From the NCBI GenBank assembly GCA_001803205.1, contig MHBE01000054.1:1-62372 (forward strand): 62,372 nt of DNA, in the 5' to 3' direction. Within the stretch, counting starts at the first letter, position 1, and the number at the start of each line of letters is the position of its first letter. The stretch is from Lentisphaerae bacterium GWF2_38_69 (GTDB lineage: Bacteria > Verrucomicrobiota > Lentisphaeria > Victivallales > GWF2-38-69). The notes beneath the pieces are model-generated. The model did no database searches and was not told where the DNA came from. It saw only the letters and a list, made by a program, of their open reading frames with translations. Positions 43,139 through 51,785 of the stretch are shown one piece after another. A program made the position numbers and the translations under genes.

Positions 43139-44314
43139 ATGAGGAGAATATTATCTTGTTACTCAGTGGTGCTTTATACCGGTTTGCTCTGTGCGGTTTC
43201 TGCCATGGCAGCAAAAGAGTATGTAGGTACAGTCGTCCCTACAGCTACTTCCACTTATTCTATGTTTACATGCGCGCCTATTATCTATGGCAATATAGGA
43301 TACATCGCCAGACCTGGAGAAATAGCTACTCCTGAGGTCAAAAACTCAAAAGGAGAGATTATCAAGCAAGGCGATTTACTCCTCCAGTTTGATATGCGTT
43401 ACTGGGTGGCTCAATTAGATATTCTAAAAGCTATAATGGATCAGAATAAGGCTGTTGCCGATCTGGATAATATCGACAGCGCCAGATACAAATCTCTGGC
43501 TTCTTCAAATGCTGAAAGCGTTATGGATTATCAGAATATGCAGATAAACTATTTTAATGCTCTTAATGCCTATGGGCAGGCAGTAAGTAATTATGATGCG
43601 ATGCAGGCTCAGGTCGCTGCCTATACAGATATTGCTCCATGCGAGGCTATCGTCACTTCAGTAGCAACTTCTCTTGGACCGATTCCTGGACCAGCTACTG
43701 ATATGACAATTGCTCAGCTCAACCCTATTGGGATTCAAATCAAAATGAGCAGAGATGAAGCAAAATCAATATCCAACAATACTCCAGTTCAAATCATACC
43801 TCTTAATTCAGACACACCTCAGGGGATTATCTACGGAAATACAGTACTTACTGATGACGGAATAGAATTCGTTACGGAAAACTACCCTGTCATCGAAGGC
43901 ACTACACTAATTACTGATCCATCTACTCCTATTTTAAGAAAATGGGGGTTTGTCAAGAAATTCTATATCGACAAAAAACCAGAAGTCCTGGGAATAGCCT
44001 CTTCTTCACTAAATCAAGACGGAGATAAGTACTATGTATGGAGAGCTAAAGGCCAAAAAACAATGCAAACAGATAGAGCAGTCGATCGTTCTTTTCAAAT
44101 TGAAAAAGTCTATGTTGTTCCTTATGACCTCTACCGCCAGACTGAAAACTTTGAGAGATTAGTGGCATTGAAGGAAACGGGTGGATTAGAGTTTTATGAT
44201 CTTGTTCTTTGTACAGCTCCTTCAGTGCTTACAGAAGGCCAGAAAGTAATATACCCTGAAGATGCGTATCTTATGATGCCTGGAGATCAGGTAAAAGTAA
44301 TAGTTGGCAAGTAA
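43139..44314 (+). CDS. Secreted adaptor-like protein 1 of three tandem paralogues
   Basis: The 391-residue protein has a signal peptide (SVVLYTGLLCAVSAMA) and no other membrane segment. It has the outline of an HlyD-type adaptor: a half-lipoyl strand with the GDLLLQFD pattern, an alpha hairpin (RYKSLASSNAESVMDYQNMQ, given in part as AESVMDYQNM), the second half (APCEAIVTSVATSLGP) and a beta domain with LNPIGIQIKMSRDEA. The C-terminus YLMMPGDQVKVIVG is shared with the next two genes. AAGGAG precedes the ATG. It is secreted and would act in the periplasm. The pump it serves is not obvious; the nearby MFS gene is a candidate. Confidence 0.72.
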   Translation: MRRILSCYSVVLYTGLLCAVSAMAAKEYVGTVVPTATSTYSMFTCAPIIYGNIGYIARPGEIATPEVKNSKGEIIKQGDLLLQFDMRYWVAQLDILKAIMDQNKAVADLDNIDSARYKSLASSNAESVMDYQNMQINYFNALNAYGQAVSNYDAMQAQVAAYTDIAPCEAIVTSVATSLGPIPGPATDMTIAQLNPIGIQIKMSRDEAKSISNNTPVQIIPLNSDTPQGIIYGNTVLTDDGIEFVTENYPVIEGTTLITDPSTPILRKWGFVKKFYIDKKPEVLGIASSSLNQDGDKYYVWRAKGQKTMQTDRAVDRSFQIEKVYVVPYDLYRQTENFERLVALKETGGLEFYDLVLCTAPSVLTEGQKVIYPEDAYLMMPGDQVKVIVGK

Positions 44315-44326
44315 AGGAGGTTAATC

Positions 44327-45553
44327 ATGCGTTTGTTTACTCATTTTGGTTTTATTCTGGTACTGATGACGATTTGCTCTTCTGTACTCTTTTCCGCTCA
44401 GGAATATAAAGGAACTGTAGTTTCTATCGGTGATGAACAATATACAACTACGACAGGAGGACAGGATAGAGGATTTATTATCACTCTTGCCAGACTTGGA
44501 TTAATTTGCGTACCAACTGTTTATGCTTCCCTTGATGGAAGCGACATACAAGGGAAAGACATCCTTTATCCAGGAACCCCTCTGATAAATGGTTATAACC
44601 TGACATGGGTAGGTGAATATCTCGGGCAAGAGATTTCAGTAAGTGCAGATAAACAACTTGTAAGTTTGGATTATGATAACTATGTAAGATACAAAAAGCT
44701 CTACAATGACAACGCTGTAAGTCAGGAAGCCTTTGAAGATATGGAAAATGATTTGGCTGAAGGAACAGGAGGCTATAGAACAGCTGTTGATATCCTCAAA
44801 GAAGATTATCAGCAAAATATCATGATGGTAACAAGAGCTCGCGCAGAAGGGATAGTAAGCAAAGTAACTCAGTCCGCAGGAAGTGACTTGGGAGGAGCTA
44901 CGGCAATCGAATTCGTTTGGCTAAATCCCATTGGAATACAGGTAAAAATGCCAGAAGAGATATATAGGAATTTTTCTCCGGAAACTCCTATAAAGATATA
45001 TATAAAAGGAATAGACAAACCTTTCGGGATATACAACGGTTATGCTATAACCAGGAAGGATTCAATGATATTCCTTACTAAAAACTTTCCTGTAATTGAC
45101 AAGAATACAATTCTTGAAGACAATGGAGTTCCTGTGCTTAGAGAATGGCAGGGTGTTTGCAACTTTAATATTTATCCATCAGCTGAAACAATCCTCGCTG
45201 TACCGGATGGAGCTATTCAAAAAGATGAAAAAGGAAGCTTTGTATGGAGAGCAAAAGGGCAGAAGTTAATGCAGATGGATAAAGGGATTGATACTCAATT
45301 CCAGATTGAAAAAGTCTATGTCACTTCTGCTGATATGATTCGTTATCAAACAGGGTATACGAAGATAGTCGCGCTGAAGGACTCTGGAAAACTCGAACTA
45401 AATGACCTTGTGCTCAATAATCCTCCTGATACAAAATTCGTCACTCTGAAAGATAGAGATATGGTCTATTATCCTCCGCAAGCTTATCTGATGATGCCTG
45501 GAGATGAAGTAAAAGTAGTAATAGGCGACGGATCTATTGAGAACACTAAGTGA
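44327..45553 (+). CDS. Secreted adaptor-like protein 2 of three tandem paralogues
   Basis: The 408-residue protein has a signal peptide (FILVLMTICSSVLFSAQ) and matches the first paralogue along its length: RYKKLYNDNAVSQEAFEDM for the hairpin start, RAEGIVSKVTQSAG for the returning lipoyl half, WLNPIGIQVKMPEE for the beta domain, and the tail YLMMPGDEVKVVIG. The middle hairpin is shorter than in the first paralogue. GGAGG lies about 8 bases before the ATG, 12 bases after the first gene. The three genes arose by tandem duplication and have diverged strongly, which speaks for different partners. Confidence 0.72.
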   Translation: MRLFTHFGFILVLMTICSSVLFSAQEYKGTVVSIGDEQYTTTTGGQDRGFIITLARLGLICVPTVYASLDGSDIQGKDILYPGTPLINGYNLTWVGEYLGQEISVSADKQLVSLDYDNYVRYKKLYNDNAVSQEAFEDMENDLAEGTGGYRTAVDILKEDYQQNIMMVTRARAEGIVSKVTQSAGSDLGGATAIEFVWLNPIGIQVKMPEEIYRNFSPETPIKIYIKGIDKPFGIYNGYAITRKDSMIFLTKNFPVIDKNTILEDNGVPVLREWQGVCNFNIYPSAETILAVPDGAIQKDEKGSFVWRAKGQKLMQMDKGIDTQFQIEKVYVTSADMIRYQTGYTKIVALKDSGKLELNDLVLNNPPDTKFVTLKDRDMVYYPPQAYLMMPGDEVKVVIGDGSIENTK

Positions 45554-45583
45554 AGTTAACATTTTAAATCAACAGGAGAGTAT

Positions 45584-46750
45584 ATGTTTAAAAATATTTC
45601 TAAGTTATTCCTTACTGGCATCCTTTCGTCTTGTATATCTCTTTCATTATTTGCCGAAACTGAACTAACGGGAACTGTGACTCCTTTAAATGTAAGTACC
45701 CGCGCGGCAGGAACAGACACGGCCTATCCAGGTGTTCTTAATAAAGTTCAAAGAGAGGGGACTATCTGTTATCCTTACATAACAAGGATAAATAGTGATA
45801 TTGTCGTAGAACCGGGGCAATTCTTGTATCAGTATGATATGCCATGGTGGAATGCTTATATGCAGCAGGCAAAGGATACTTATGTTCAGAATGTTGTGCA
45901 GTTAATGATCGCTAAAGACAATGTAGTACGATATAAAAAACTAGTTTCGACCAATGCTGAAAGCGAAGAAACATTTGAACAATATCTTTCAACTTATGCA
46001 AATGCTCTGGGAAACTATGAAAATGCCAAGGCTACCATTCCATTTTATTACGAGGCGCTTCGTGAAGCTACATGCAGACCCACCTTTGAAGGAATAGTTA
46101 CTAAGACTTATCAGTCAGGAGGCACTCAGGTAGGGCAGCCTATCCTTGACTTTACTCAGCTCAATCCAATAGGCATAAATGTAAAAATGCCCAGGAGCGA
46201 TGCAAGGAAACTTTCCGGCAAAGCTGTGAAGATATACCCTTTGGATACTAAAAAGCCTCAGGGCATTATTTACGGAAGGACTATGCTGACTGATGACGGT
46301 GTCCAGTTTTCTACTGAAAATTACCCTCATTTTACTATTGATGATCCTGAATGCAAAATAAAAATAGTAAGACAATGCTTGCCTGTTATTAACTTTAACA
46401 TTAGAGAGATTGGTAAAGTAAATCTCAGTGTTCCGGCAGATGCAATTGAAAAAGATAATAAAGGTTATTATGTATGGTTGGCCAATGACCAGCAGGTGCT
46501 GAATCCTGATAAAGGTTTGGCTAAATCCTTTATCATTGAAAAAACTTATATTAAGCCCGGAAAACTTTTCAGAAGATCAAGCGGATGCTCTGATTATCAG
46601 TCCCTTGATGACGCTGGAAAGCTCAAACTTAATGATATTGTAGTTTTTGATCACCCTCAGGATTTGAATGATGGAGAAAAAGTCTTCTTCCCTACGAACA
46701 GATATATCTTAATGCCAGGAGATGAGGTAAAGGTAGTTATCCTCGATTAA
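45584..46750 (+). CDS. Secreted adaptor-like protein 3 of three tandem paralogues
   Basis: The 388-residue protein has a signal peptide (LFLTGILSSCISLSLFAE) and the same layout: hairpin RYKKLVSTNAESEETFEQY, returning half RPTFEGIVTKTYQSGG, beta domain QLNPIGINVKMPRSDA and the closing YILMPGDEVKVVIL. AAC AGGAG lies before the ATG, and the gene follows paralogue 2 after 30 bases. A terminator 28 bases past the stop ends the three-gene unit. A lipobox-like SC in the signal could be read as lipidation, but the cleavage after FAE is more likely. Confidence 0.72.
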   Translation: MFKNISKLFLTGILSSCISLSLFAETELTGTVTPLNVSTRAAGTDTAYPGVLNKVQREGTICYPYITRINSDIVVEPGQFLYQYDMPWWNAYMQQAKDTYVQNVVQLMIAKDNVVRYKKLVSTNAESEETFEQYLSTYANALGNYENAKATIPFYYEALREATCRPTFEGIVTKTYQSGGTQVGQPILDFTQLNPIGINVKMPRSDARKLSGKAVKIYPLDTKKPQGIIYGRTMLTDDGVQFSTENYPHFTIDDPECKIKIVRQCLPVINFNIREIGKVNLSVPADAIEKDNKGYYVWLANDQQVLNPDKGLAKSFIIEKTYIKPGKLFRRSSGCSDYQSLDDAGKLKLNDIVVFDHPQDLNDGEKVFFPTNRYILMPGDEVKVVILD

Positions 46751-46777
46751 TTCTCTAAAAACTGGCGTCTTAAAATC

Positions 46778-46806
46778 AACTCCCTATAATTGGAGTTAGT
46801 TTTTTA
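46778..46806 (+). terminator. Terminator of the triple adaptor operon
   Basis: AACTCC and GGAGTT form a 6-bp stem around an 8-base loop (46778-46797), followed by AGTTTTTTATAT. It is 28 bases past the third adaptor stop. The start of the next small gene lies immediately after the T-run, so that gene must use read-through or its own promoter. Confidence 0.7.
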
Positions 46807-46821
46807 TATATGAGGCAAGAA

Positions 46822-47244
46822 ATGTTTAATGGTTCTCTAGAAACTATTGATTTATCACATAAGAATCTAAAGGCTCTTAATGGCTGCCCTGAAAGCGTAG
46901 AAGGCGACTTTCTTTGCAACAGCAACAGCCTGATAAACCTCAAAGGGAATCCCAGAAATATTAAAGGAAATTTCTATTGCCATAGAAATAGGCTCACCTC
47001 ACTCGAAGGAGCGCCAGAAAAAGTGGGAAGGGTTTTTCATTGCGACCATAACCAACTTACTTCACTAGAAGGATCTCCAAGAATCATTGGAGGTGATTTT
47101 TACTGCTCTAAAAATGAGCTTATTTCGTTAAATGGCTCTCCAAAGGAAGTTGGCGGCAATTTTATTTGCTGGGGCAATTACAGGAATTTCTCTGAAAATG
47201 AAATTAGAGCCATTTGCAAGGTTAAAGGTAAAATCATTACTTAA
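46822..47244 (+). CDS. Small repeat protein (degenerate leucine-rich-like repeats)
   Basis: The protein is about 140 residues of five tandem ~20-residue repeats with the pattern GxFxCxxNxLtsLeGxP (for example FYCHRNRLTSLEGAP and FHCDHNQLTSLEGSP). This is a parallel-beta, LRR-like design seen in many bacterial and phage proteins. There is no signal peptide. The Cys at each repeat is conserved. I start at ATG 46822 because GAGG lies 6 bases before it; the first ATG at 46810 has none. It probably binds protein and no partner is known. It lies between the adaptor operon and the MFS transporter. Confidence 0.75.
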   Translation: MFNGSLETIDLSHKNLKALNGCPESVEGDFLCNSNSLINLKGNPRNIKGNFYCHRNRLTSLEGAPEKVGRVFHCDHNQLTSLEGSPRIIGGDFYCSKNELISLNGSPKEVGGNFICWGNYRNFSENEIRAICKVKGKIIT

Positions 47245-47314
47245 AGAAAATTAAATTAACTTTTGGACTGCATGCAATTTTGAATTTTTTATAATCAAGC
47301 AACAAGGAGAGAAA

Positions 47315-48493
47315 ATGAATTTCAAAGAAAAAAATAACTTGATAAAACTGACAATTATGTCATATGGAATGACATGTATAACCGGAATAGCAGTAATCTT
47401 ACCTTTCATTATTCAACAGCCGGCACAAGAATATTTTAAATCCAGCGCCGCATATACTGGTTTTGTCTTCTCGTTTTTTATGGGTGGAATGTTGATTTTT
47501 CAGATACTGAACGGCTTTATCATCAAGTTCCTGAAAATCAGAGCTCAGATTTACCTGACAGCTGTAGTTTACATTATCTGCTCTCTTCTGATGTTTATGA
47601 TTCATAGTATAGTCTTTCTTATACCTATTCTTATTGTTTTAGGGCTCTGTTTTGGTCTTATAATAACAATTCCTAATTTCATTTTGGTTCACGCTTTTGA
47701 AGGGAAAGAGAGATCAACGAAATTAAATCGCGGAGACTTTATGTTCAGCGTAGGATCTCTAGTCTATCCAATGGTAGCGTCCGTAATGATTTCTCGCCAC
47801 TATTCTTGGCAGGCGGTATATCTATCTGTATTCGTACTGATACTAATTGTTGTTATTCTCTGCTACAAATCGGTAATTCCTGATGTAGATGCCACAGAAA
47901 CTGAAGGTGTTGCCAAATTTTCGAAATGGAATATTAATGTGTATATGGTAGGATTTGCCATTTTCTTCTATTTCATGTCATATGTCGGTTATACTTACTG
48001 GGTAGCACAATACCTGACAGATAATCTAAAGATGAGTCCCACAGCAGCTGATTTTGGTGTCAGTCTCTTTTGGATTATGTATGCAATAGGCTGCTTTATA
48101 TCCAGCTATGCAGTAAAAGTCATTGCAGTAAATAAGTACATAATTCTTTCGGCTATAGTTTCATTTATAGCATATTTCGTAATTTACTATTCTACTGGAG
48201 TAATGATGATGTATATCTCTATATCCATCTTGGGACTTGGATGCGCTACGGTTTATTCATCATCAATTTCATATGGCACCTTACTTGTTGAGCATCCATC
48301 TCCAAGAATCATCTCATTTTTCATTGCGTCATCTGGAATCGGAACTTATTTAGCAGAAGTTTATTCCAGCTGGGTTCAGGCTAAATATGGCCTTTCGGCT
48401 GTTACAATTATCAGCGCAATGATGATTCTCCTGACTATAATTCTTATGATAATAGTTGCTTTCACTGACAAGCAGGCAAGAAAATCTATTTAA
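47315..48493 (+). CDS. Major facilitator transporter, TsgA-like
   Basis: The 392-residue protein has 12 hydrophobic segments. LNRGDFMFSVGSLVYP (about 147-162) between segments 4 and 5 and SYVGYTYWVAQYL around segment 7 resemble TsgA-type MFS proteins. AAGGAG is 5 bases before the ATG. The substrate is not known from sequence; the gene lies between a small repeat protein and a thiamine-diphosphate decarboxylase, so an organic acid or a product of that enzyme is possible. A single stem-like inverted repeat and the decarboxylase ribosome site follow its stop. Confidence 0.82.
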   Translation: MNFKEKNNLIKLTIMSYGMTCITGIAVILPFIIQQPAQEYFKSSAAYTGFVFSFFMGGMLIFQILNGFIIKFLKIRAQIYLTAVVYIICSLLMFMIHSIVFLIPILIVLGLCFGLIITIPNFILVHAFEGKERSTKLNRGDFMFSVGSLVYPMVASVMISRHYSWQAVYLSVFVLILIVVILCYKSVIPDVDATETEGVAKFSKWNINVYMVGFAIFFYFMSYVGYTYWVAQYLTDNLKMSPTAADFGVSLFWIMYAIGCFISSYAVKVIAVNKYIILSAIVSFIAYFVIYYSTGVMMMYISISILGLGCATVYSSSISYGTLLVEHPSPRIISFFIASSGIGTYLAEVYSSWVQAKYGLSAVTIISAMMILLTIILMIIVAFTDKQARKSI

Positions 48494-48508
48494 AAACTTC
48501 AGCCGGCA

Positions 48509-48565
48509 TTATTAATTTTCTTATTGATTAGCTAAATATGACAGAACCAATCAGAAAATTAATAA
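48509..48565 (+). promoter_or_regulatory. Inverted repeat leader before the decarboxylase gene
   Basis: TTATTAATTTTCT (48509-48521) and AGAAAATTAATAA (48553-48565) are exact inverse copies. GATT and AATC extend the stem across a 4-base bulge, leaving a loop of about 19 bases. It lies directly before the AGAGGG ribosome binding site of the decarboxylase gene and after the MFS stop. There is no T-run, so it is more likely a leader or operator element than a terminator. It is not a THI-box by inspection. Confidence 0.5.
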
Positions 48566-48579
48566 TCTAAGAGGGCTCT

Positions 48580-50223
48580 ATGAAAAATGTTGCTGAATAT
48601 ATAATCGACCGACTGGCTGACCTGGGGATAACAGAATGCTTCGGAGTTCCAGGCGATTTCGCCTTTCCTCTCAACAGGGCTGTAGCTAATCATAAGAAAA
48701 TGAGATGGGTAGGCTGCTCTAATGAACTCAACGCCGCCTATGCTGCTGATGGATATGCTAGAGAAAAAGGAGCGTCTTTACTTTGTACTACCTATGCTGT
48801 AGGGGAACTAAGCGCTTTAAACGGAGTAATGGGAGCTAAAGCAGAATATGTACCGGTATTCCATTTGGTTGGAATGCCCTCTTCCGGGCATCAGATACGA
48901 CATAATGTCGTACATCATACTCTAGGAGACGGATCATATCTTAACTTCGCCGCTCTTTCAGGTTCAGCAGCATGTGTTACAGCAGTGCTAAATCCAAGCA
49001 ATGTAGTCTATGAAATGGAAAGAGTCATTGCTAATGTGAAAGCCAGGAGTCAGCCGGCATATCTGCTTGTTCCTATGGATATGGCATCAGCACCGGTAAC
49101 GCAACAGCCTATAGACCCTTATTCAGATCCTAAATCAGATTCATCTGAATTACAAAAAGCCGTTAAGAAAATATCAGAAGTATTTAAGAAAAACCAGAAT
49201 GTAGTAATAATGCCTTCGTTCAAGATTGCAAGATTCAAACTTCAGAATGAATTCAAGACCTTTTTAGAGAAGACTGGATGTTCGTATGTCACTATGCTTA
49301 TGGATAAAGCAGTTATTTCTGAGGATCATCCTCAGTTTGCGGGGATGTATTTTGGCGATCACTCCAATCCAAAGGTCAAAGAGCTCTTGGATAGCGCTGA
49401 CTGGATACTGAATATCGGCGCATCTTTCTTTAGTGACATTAATACTTTCGGGCACGATTTTACATGGGATGAAAATAAAATAATAACCATTGACATTAAC
49501 CATGTTAAAATTGAAAATGAAATTTTTTGTCCGGTAAGAATAAAAGATGTAATCACTGAGCTGATAAATACCATTCCTGCAAATATAAACTCCTACAAAT
49601 CGCCGAAGAGAGAAAAGATCATATTAAAAGGTGAACCAGATGCTCAAATTAATATGGAAAGTCTCTATTGCAGATATGCTAACTTTATACGACAAGACGA
49701 TATAGTCGTAGTAGAGGTAGGCAGTCAGGGAGGAATAGCTCTATTTCCTTTCCCGAAAAATGCGACTTATTATAATCAGACTCTTTGGGGGTCTATAGGG
49801 TTTGCTACGCCCTGCTCTTTTGGCACAGCTCTTGCCTCTCCTAATAGGAGAACTCTTCTTTTTACTGGAGAAGGTTCTCATCAGATGACCGCAAATGAAC
49901 TAGGAAACTTTTCACGATACGAAGCTAAAGTCATTATCTTCGTGCTCAATAACGATGGATACATGATAGAAAGAGCCCTGGAAGAATCGCCAGATGGAAT
50001 ATATAACGATCTGGCTCCATGGAATTACACTCAGCTTCCTGCTGCACTTGGATGCAAAGATTGGTATGTAGCAAAAGTTACCACGAATGCTCAGCTAGAT
50101 ATAGCCATGAAAAATGCAGAAAATCATAATGATTCATCATATATTGAAATCATTACGGACAAACTGGACTTTCCAAAAGGATTAAAACTGCTGAATTCGA
50201 GATTGAAAGAATTATACAGATAG
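48580..50223 (+). CDS. Thiamine-diphosphate 2-oxo acid decarboxylase
   Basis: The 547-residue protein belongs to the pyruvate/indolepyruvate decarboxylase family. Glu49 (SNELNAAYAADGYAR) activates the cofactor, and the HH pair 112-113 in NVVHHTLGDG is characteristic of decarboxylases as opposed to acetolactate synthases. The cofactor motif reads GEGSHQ (430-435) and NN (457-458). The usual GDG Asp ligand for Mg is Glu431 here. It should convert a 2-oxo acid to an aldehyde and CO2; which one is not evident (pyruvate, indolepyruvate or branched-chain acids are possible). It is preceded by an inverted repeat and by an MFS gene on the same strand. Confidence 0.9.
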   Translation: MKNVAEYIIDRLADLGITECFGVPGDFAFPLNRAVANHKKMRWVGCSNELNAAYAADGYAREKGASLLCTTYAVGELSALNGVMGAKAEYVPVFHLVGMPSSGHQIRHNVVHHTLGDGSYLNFAALSGSAACVTAVLNPSNVVYEMERVIANVKARSQPAYLLVPMDMASAPVTQQPIDPYSDPKSDSSELQKAVKKISEVFKKNQNVVIMPSFKIARFKLQNEFKTFLEKTGCSYVTMLMDKAVISEDHPQFAGMYFGDHSNPKVKELLDSADWILNIGASFFSDINTFGHDFTWDENKIITIDINHVKIENEIFCPVRIKDVITELINTIPANINSYKSPKREKIILKGEPDAQINMESLYCRYANFIRQDDIVVVEVGSQGGIALFPFPKNATYYNQTLWGSIGFATPCSFGTALASPNRRTLLFTGEGSHQMTANELGNFSRYEAKVIIFVLNNDGYMIERALEESPDGIYNDLAPWNYTQLPAALGCKDWYVAKVTTNAQLDIAMKNAENHNDSSYIEIITDKLDFPKGLKLLNSRLKELYR

Positions 50224-50319
50224 GTATCTCTAGATTGTTATCTCATTATAATTCTCGTTGCATATCATCCCAACCACTGACGGAGTAAGAAATTTCATTG
50301 TAAAACTTTTTTAACATTT

Positions 50320-50407
50320 AATATCCAACAAGGAATATCCAAATAACGAAGTATATGCATTTCTCATTGTATTTTCGTTGAGAGTTGGGCGTCCCTTGTT
50401 GAGTGTT
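50320..50407. repeat. Imperfect inverted-repeat element downstream of the decarboxylase
   Basis: AATATCCAACAAGGAATATCCAA on the left and the inverted right arm (ending TTGAGTGTT) share 16 of 23 bases. All seven differences are transitions, which is the expected decay pattern of a folded element with G-T pairs. CAACAAGG is the conserved core. No ORF is carried. It lies in the 245-base gap between the decarboxylase and a small hypothetical gene, and its form resembles a decayed dispersed repeat. Confidence 0.4.
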
Positions 50408-50468
50408 GGTTATTCAGTTTCATACTAGTAGTAAAGCTTTGCTGAGTACAGCTAGACTGGAATTCGGC

Positions 50469-50708
50469 TTACCCCTCTTTGAGAAAGTCGATAATGCTGG
50501 CAATAGCTTTTTCGTAAAGGTCTAGCCACTCTTTATCTTCAGTCCTGTCATACTGCTCTATTATCATACTAGCAGCACCCAAAAGGTTTCTTGCTCTGTG
50601 AATATTCGCGCCGGTAGTTTTCTTGATAACTCTAGCTCTGAGCATTTTTAGCTCAATTTGCATCTCCTCAACACTTTTTCCTTTTTTACTGGACATAGCG
50701 AAGCACAA
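50469..50708 (-). CDS. Hypothetical protein, possibly the second half of a frameshifted gene
   Basis: The 79 residues (SVEEMQIELKMLRARVIKKT, then NIHRARNLLGAASMIIEQ and a helical end IIDFLKEG) are an all-helical, charged protein of no family I know. A start at ATG 50696 is likely, yet no ribosome binding site precedes it. An overlapping frame upstream on the same strand (50648-50836) encodes a membrane segment (MLSQMFVFFLTGLILM) and runs into this one near 50700. Joining them by one frameshift would give a single protein with a membrane anchor and a helical cytoplasmic part. The other 317 bases towards the phosphodiesterase hold no further gene. Confidence 0.4.
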   Translation of the reverse strand: MCFAMSSKKGKSVEEMQIELKMLRARVIKKTTGANIHRARNLLGAASMIIEQYDRTEDKEWLDLYEKAIASIIDFLKEG

Positions 50709-51025
50709 AACATTAAAACTTCATAGTCAGATATTTTTGAAACATTCATTAATATTAAGCCTGTAAGAAAGAAAACAAACATCTGCGAGAGCATAATGTT
50801 CACTTTTAAAAAATACTCCTTGAATTCTTTCTGCAAAAACTTTTTTCATAGAGCTGATAACAAAGCTGCTTTTCCTGCATCCTATACAAGACTGTAAAAT
50901 CTGCTACTTTCAGGATGAAAAACCTTTGAGCAGGCGCTCCAAGAAGAGGAAGTAATTTAAACAGTTACGGACTTCTTGCAAAAGTGTGAGTGTTTGATAG
51001 TATTATTAACAAAACAGGAGAATAT

Positions 51026-51727
51026 ATGAAGAAAGATTTTATCTGTATAGGGCATAGGGGCGCCATGGGGCACGCTCCTGAAAACACTTTGCTTTCCATA
51101 GAAAAGGCTCTGGAGTTCGGAGTAAAATGGATTGAAATAGATGTTTACTGCGTTGAGGGAAAACTTATTGTAATCCATGATGACAGGCTGGAAAGAACTA
51201 CTAATGGCAAAGGATATGTCCAGAATCAGAATATCAAATACATCAGGAGCCTCGATGCAGGAAAAGGACAACGAATACCTTTTCTCGAAGAAGTAATAAA
51301 ACTCATTGAAGGAAGAGCTTCCCTTAACATTGAACTCAAAGGTATCAACACTGCTGAGGAAGTGCTTAAATCTATCCATGCCAATATAAAAACCAGGAAA
51401 TGGAAAAAGGAAAATTTCCTGATATCATCTTTTAATCATCATGAATTAAATAAAGTAAAACTGTACGATCCAAAGATAAGAACAGGCGCTCTGATATGCG
51501 CACTTCCTCTTGATTATGCTTCTTTTGGCTCAATTCTTGGCGCTTACTCAATTAATCCTTCCATAGAGTTTGTTAATTCTGAATTTATTAAAGATGCCCA
51601 TAAAAGAGGAATGAAAGTTCTGGTCTATACTGTTAATCATCCTGAAGACATGAGAAAAATGTATGATTTGGGAGCAGATGGGATTTTTACAAACTACCCT
51701 GATGTTTTTTTTGATTTGTTCGGATAA
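51026..51727 (+). CDS. ugpQ: Glycerophosphodiester phosphodiesterase
   Basis: The start is ATG 51026, with GGAG 5-6 bases before it. The 233-residue TIM-barrel protein has GHRGAMGHAPENT with the catalytic His and Arg, WIEIDVYCVEGKLIVIHDD with the metal-binding Glu, Asp and His, then NIELKG and YTVNHPEDM. It hydrolyses deacylated phospholipid to an alcohol and glycerol 3-phosphate. No signal peptide is present, so it is cytoplasmic. An MHS-family transporter gene follows after 58 bases on the same strand and may bring in its substrate or another osmolyte. Confidence 0.92.
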   Translation: MKKDFICIGHRGAMGHAPENTLLSIEKALEFGVKWIEIDVYCVEGKLIVIHDDRLERTTNGKGYVQNQNIKYIRSLDAGKGQRIPFLEEVIKLIEGRASLNIELKGINTAEEVLKSIHANIKTRKWKKENFLISSFNHHELNKVKLYDPKIRTGALICALPLDYASFGSILGAYSINPSIEFVNSEFIKDAHKRGMKVLVYTVNHPEDMRKMYDLGADGIFTNYPDVFFDLFG

Positions 51728-51785
51728 TAGATATTGTTGGCACTAGTTTATATTCAAATCGGAATATGTCATTATGGGAGAAAAT

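Noticed and set aside
46778-47244. Repeat protein region as a CRISPR-like repeat array
   Set aside because: The periodicity is a ~60-base coding repeat with varied third positions, not exact repeats with unique spacers.
48509-48565. Thiamine riboswitch before the thiamine-diphosphate enzyme
   Set aside because: The conserved THI-box core (CTGAGA and ACCTGA-type segments) is absent; only a simple inverted repeat is seen.
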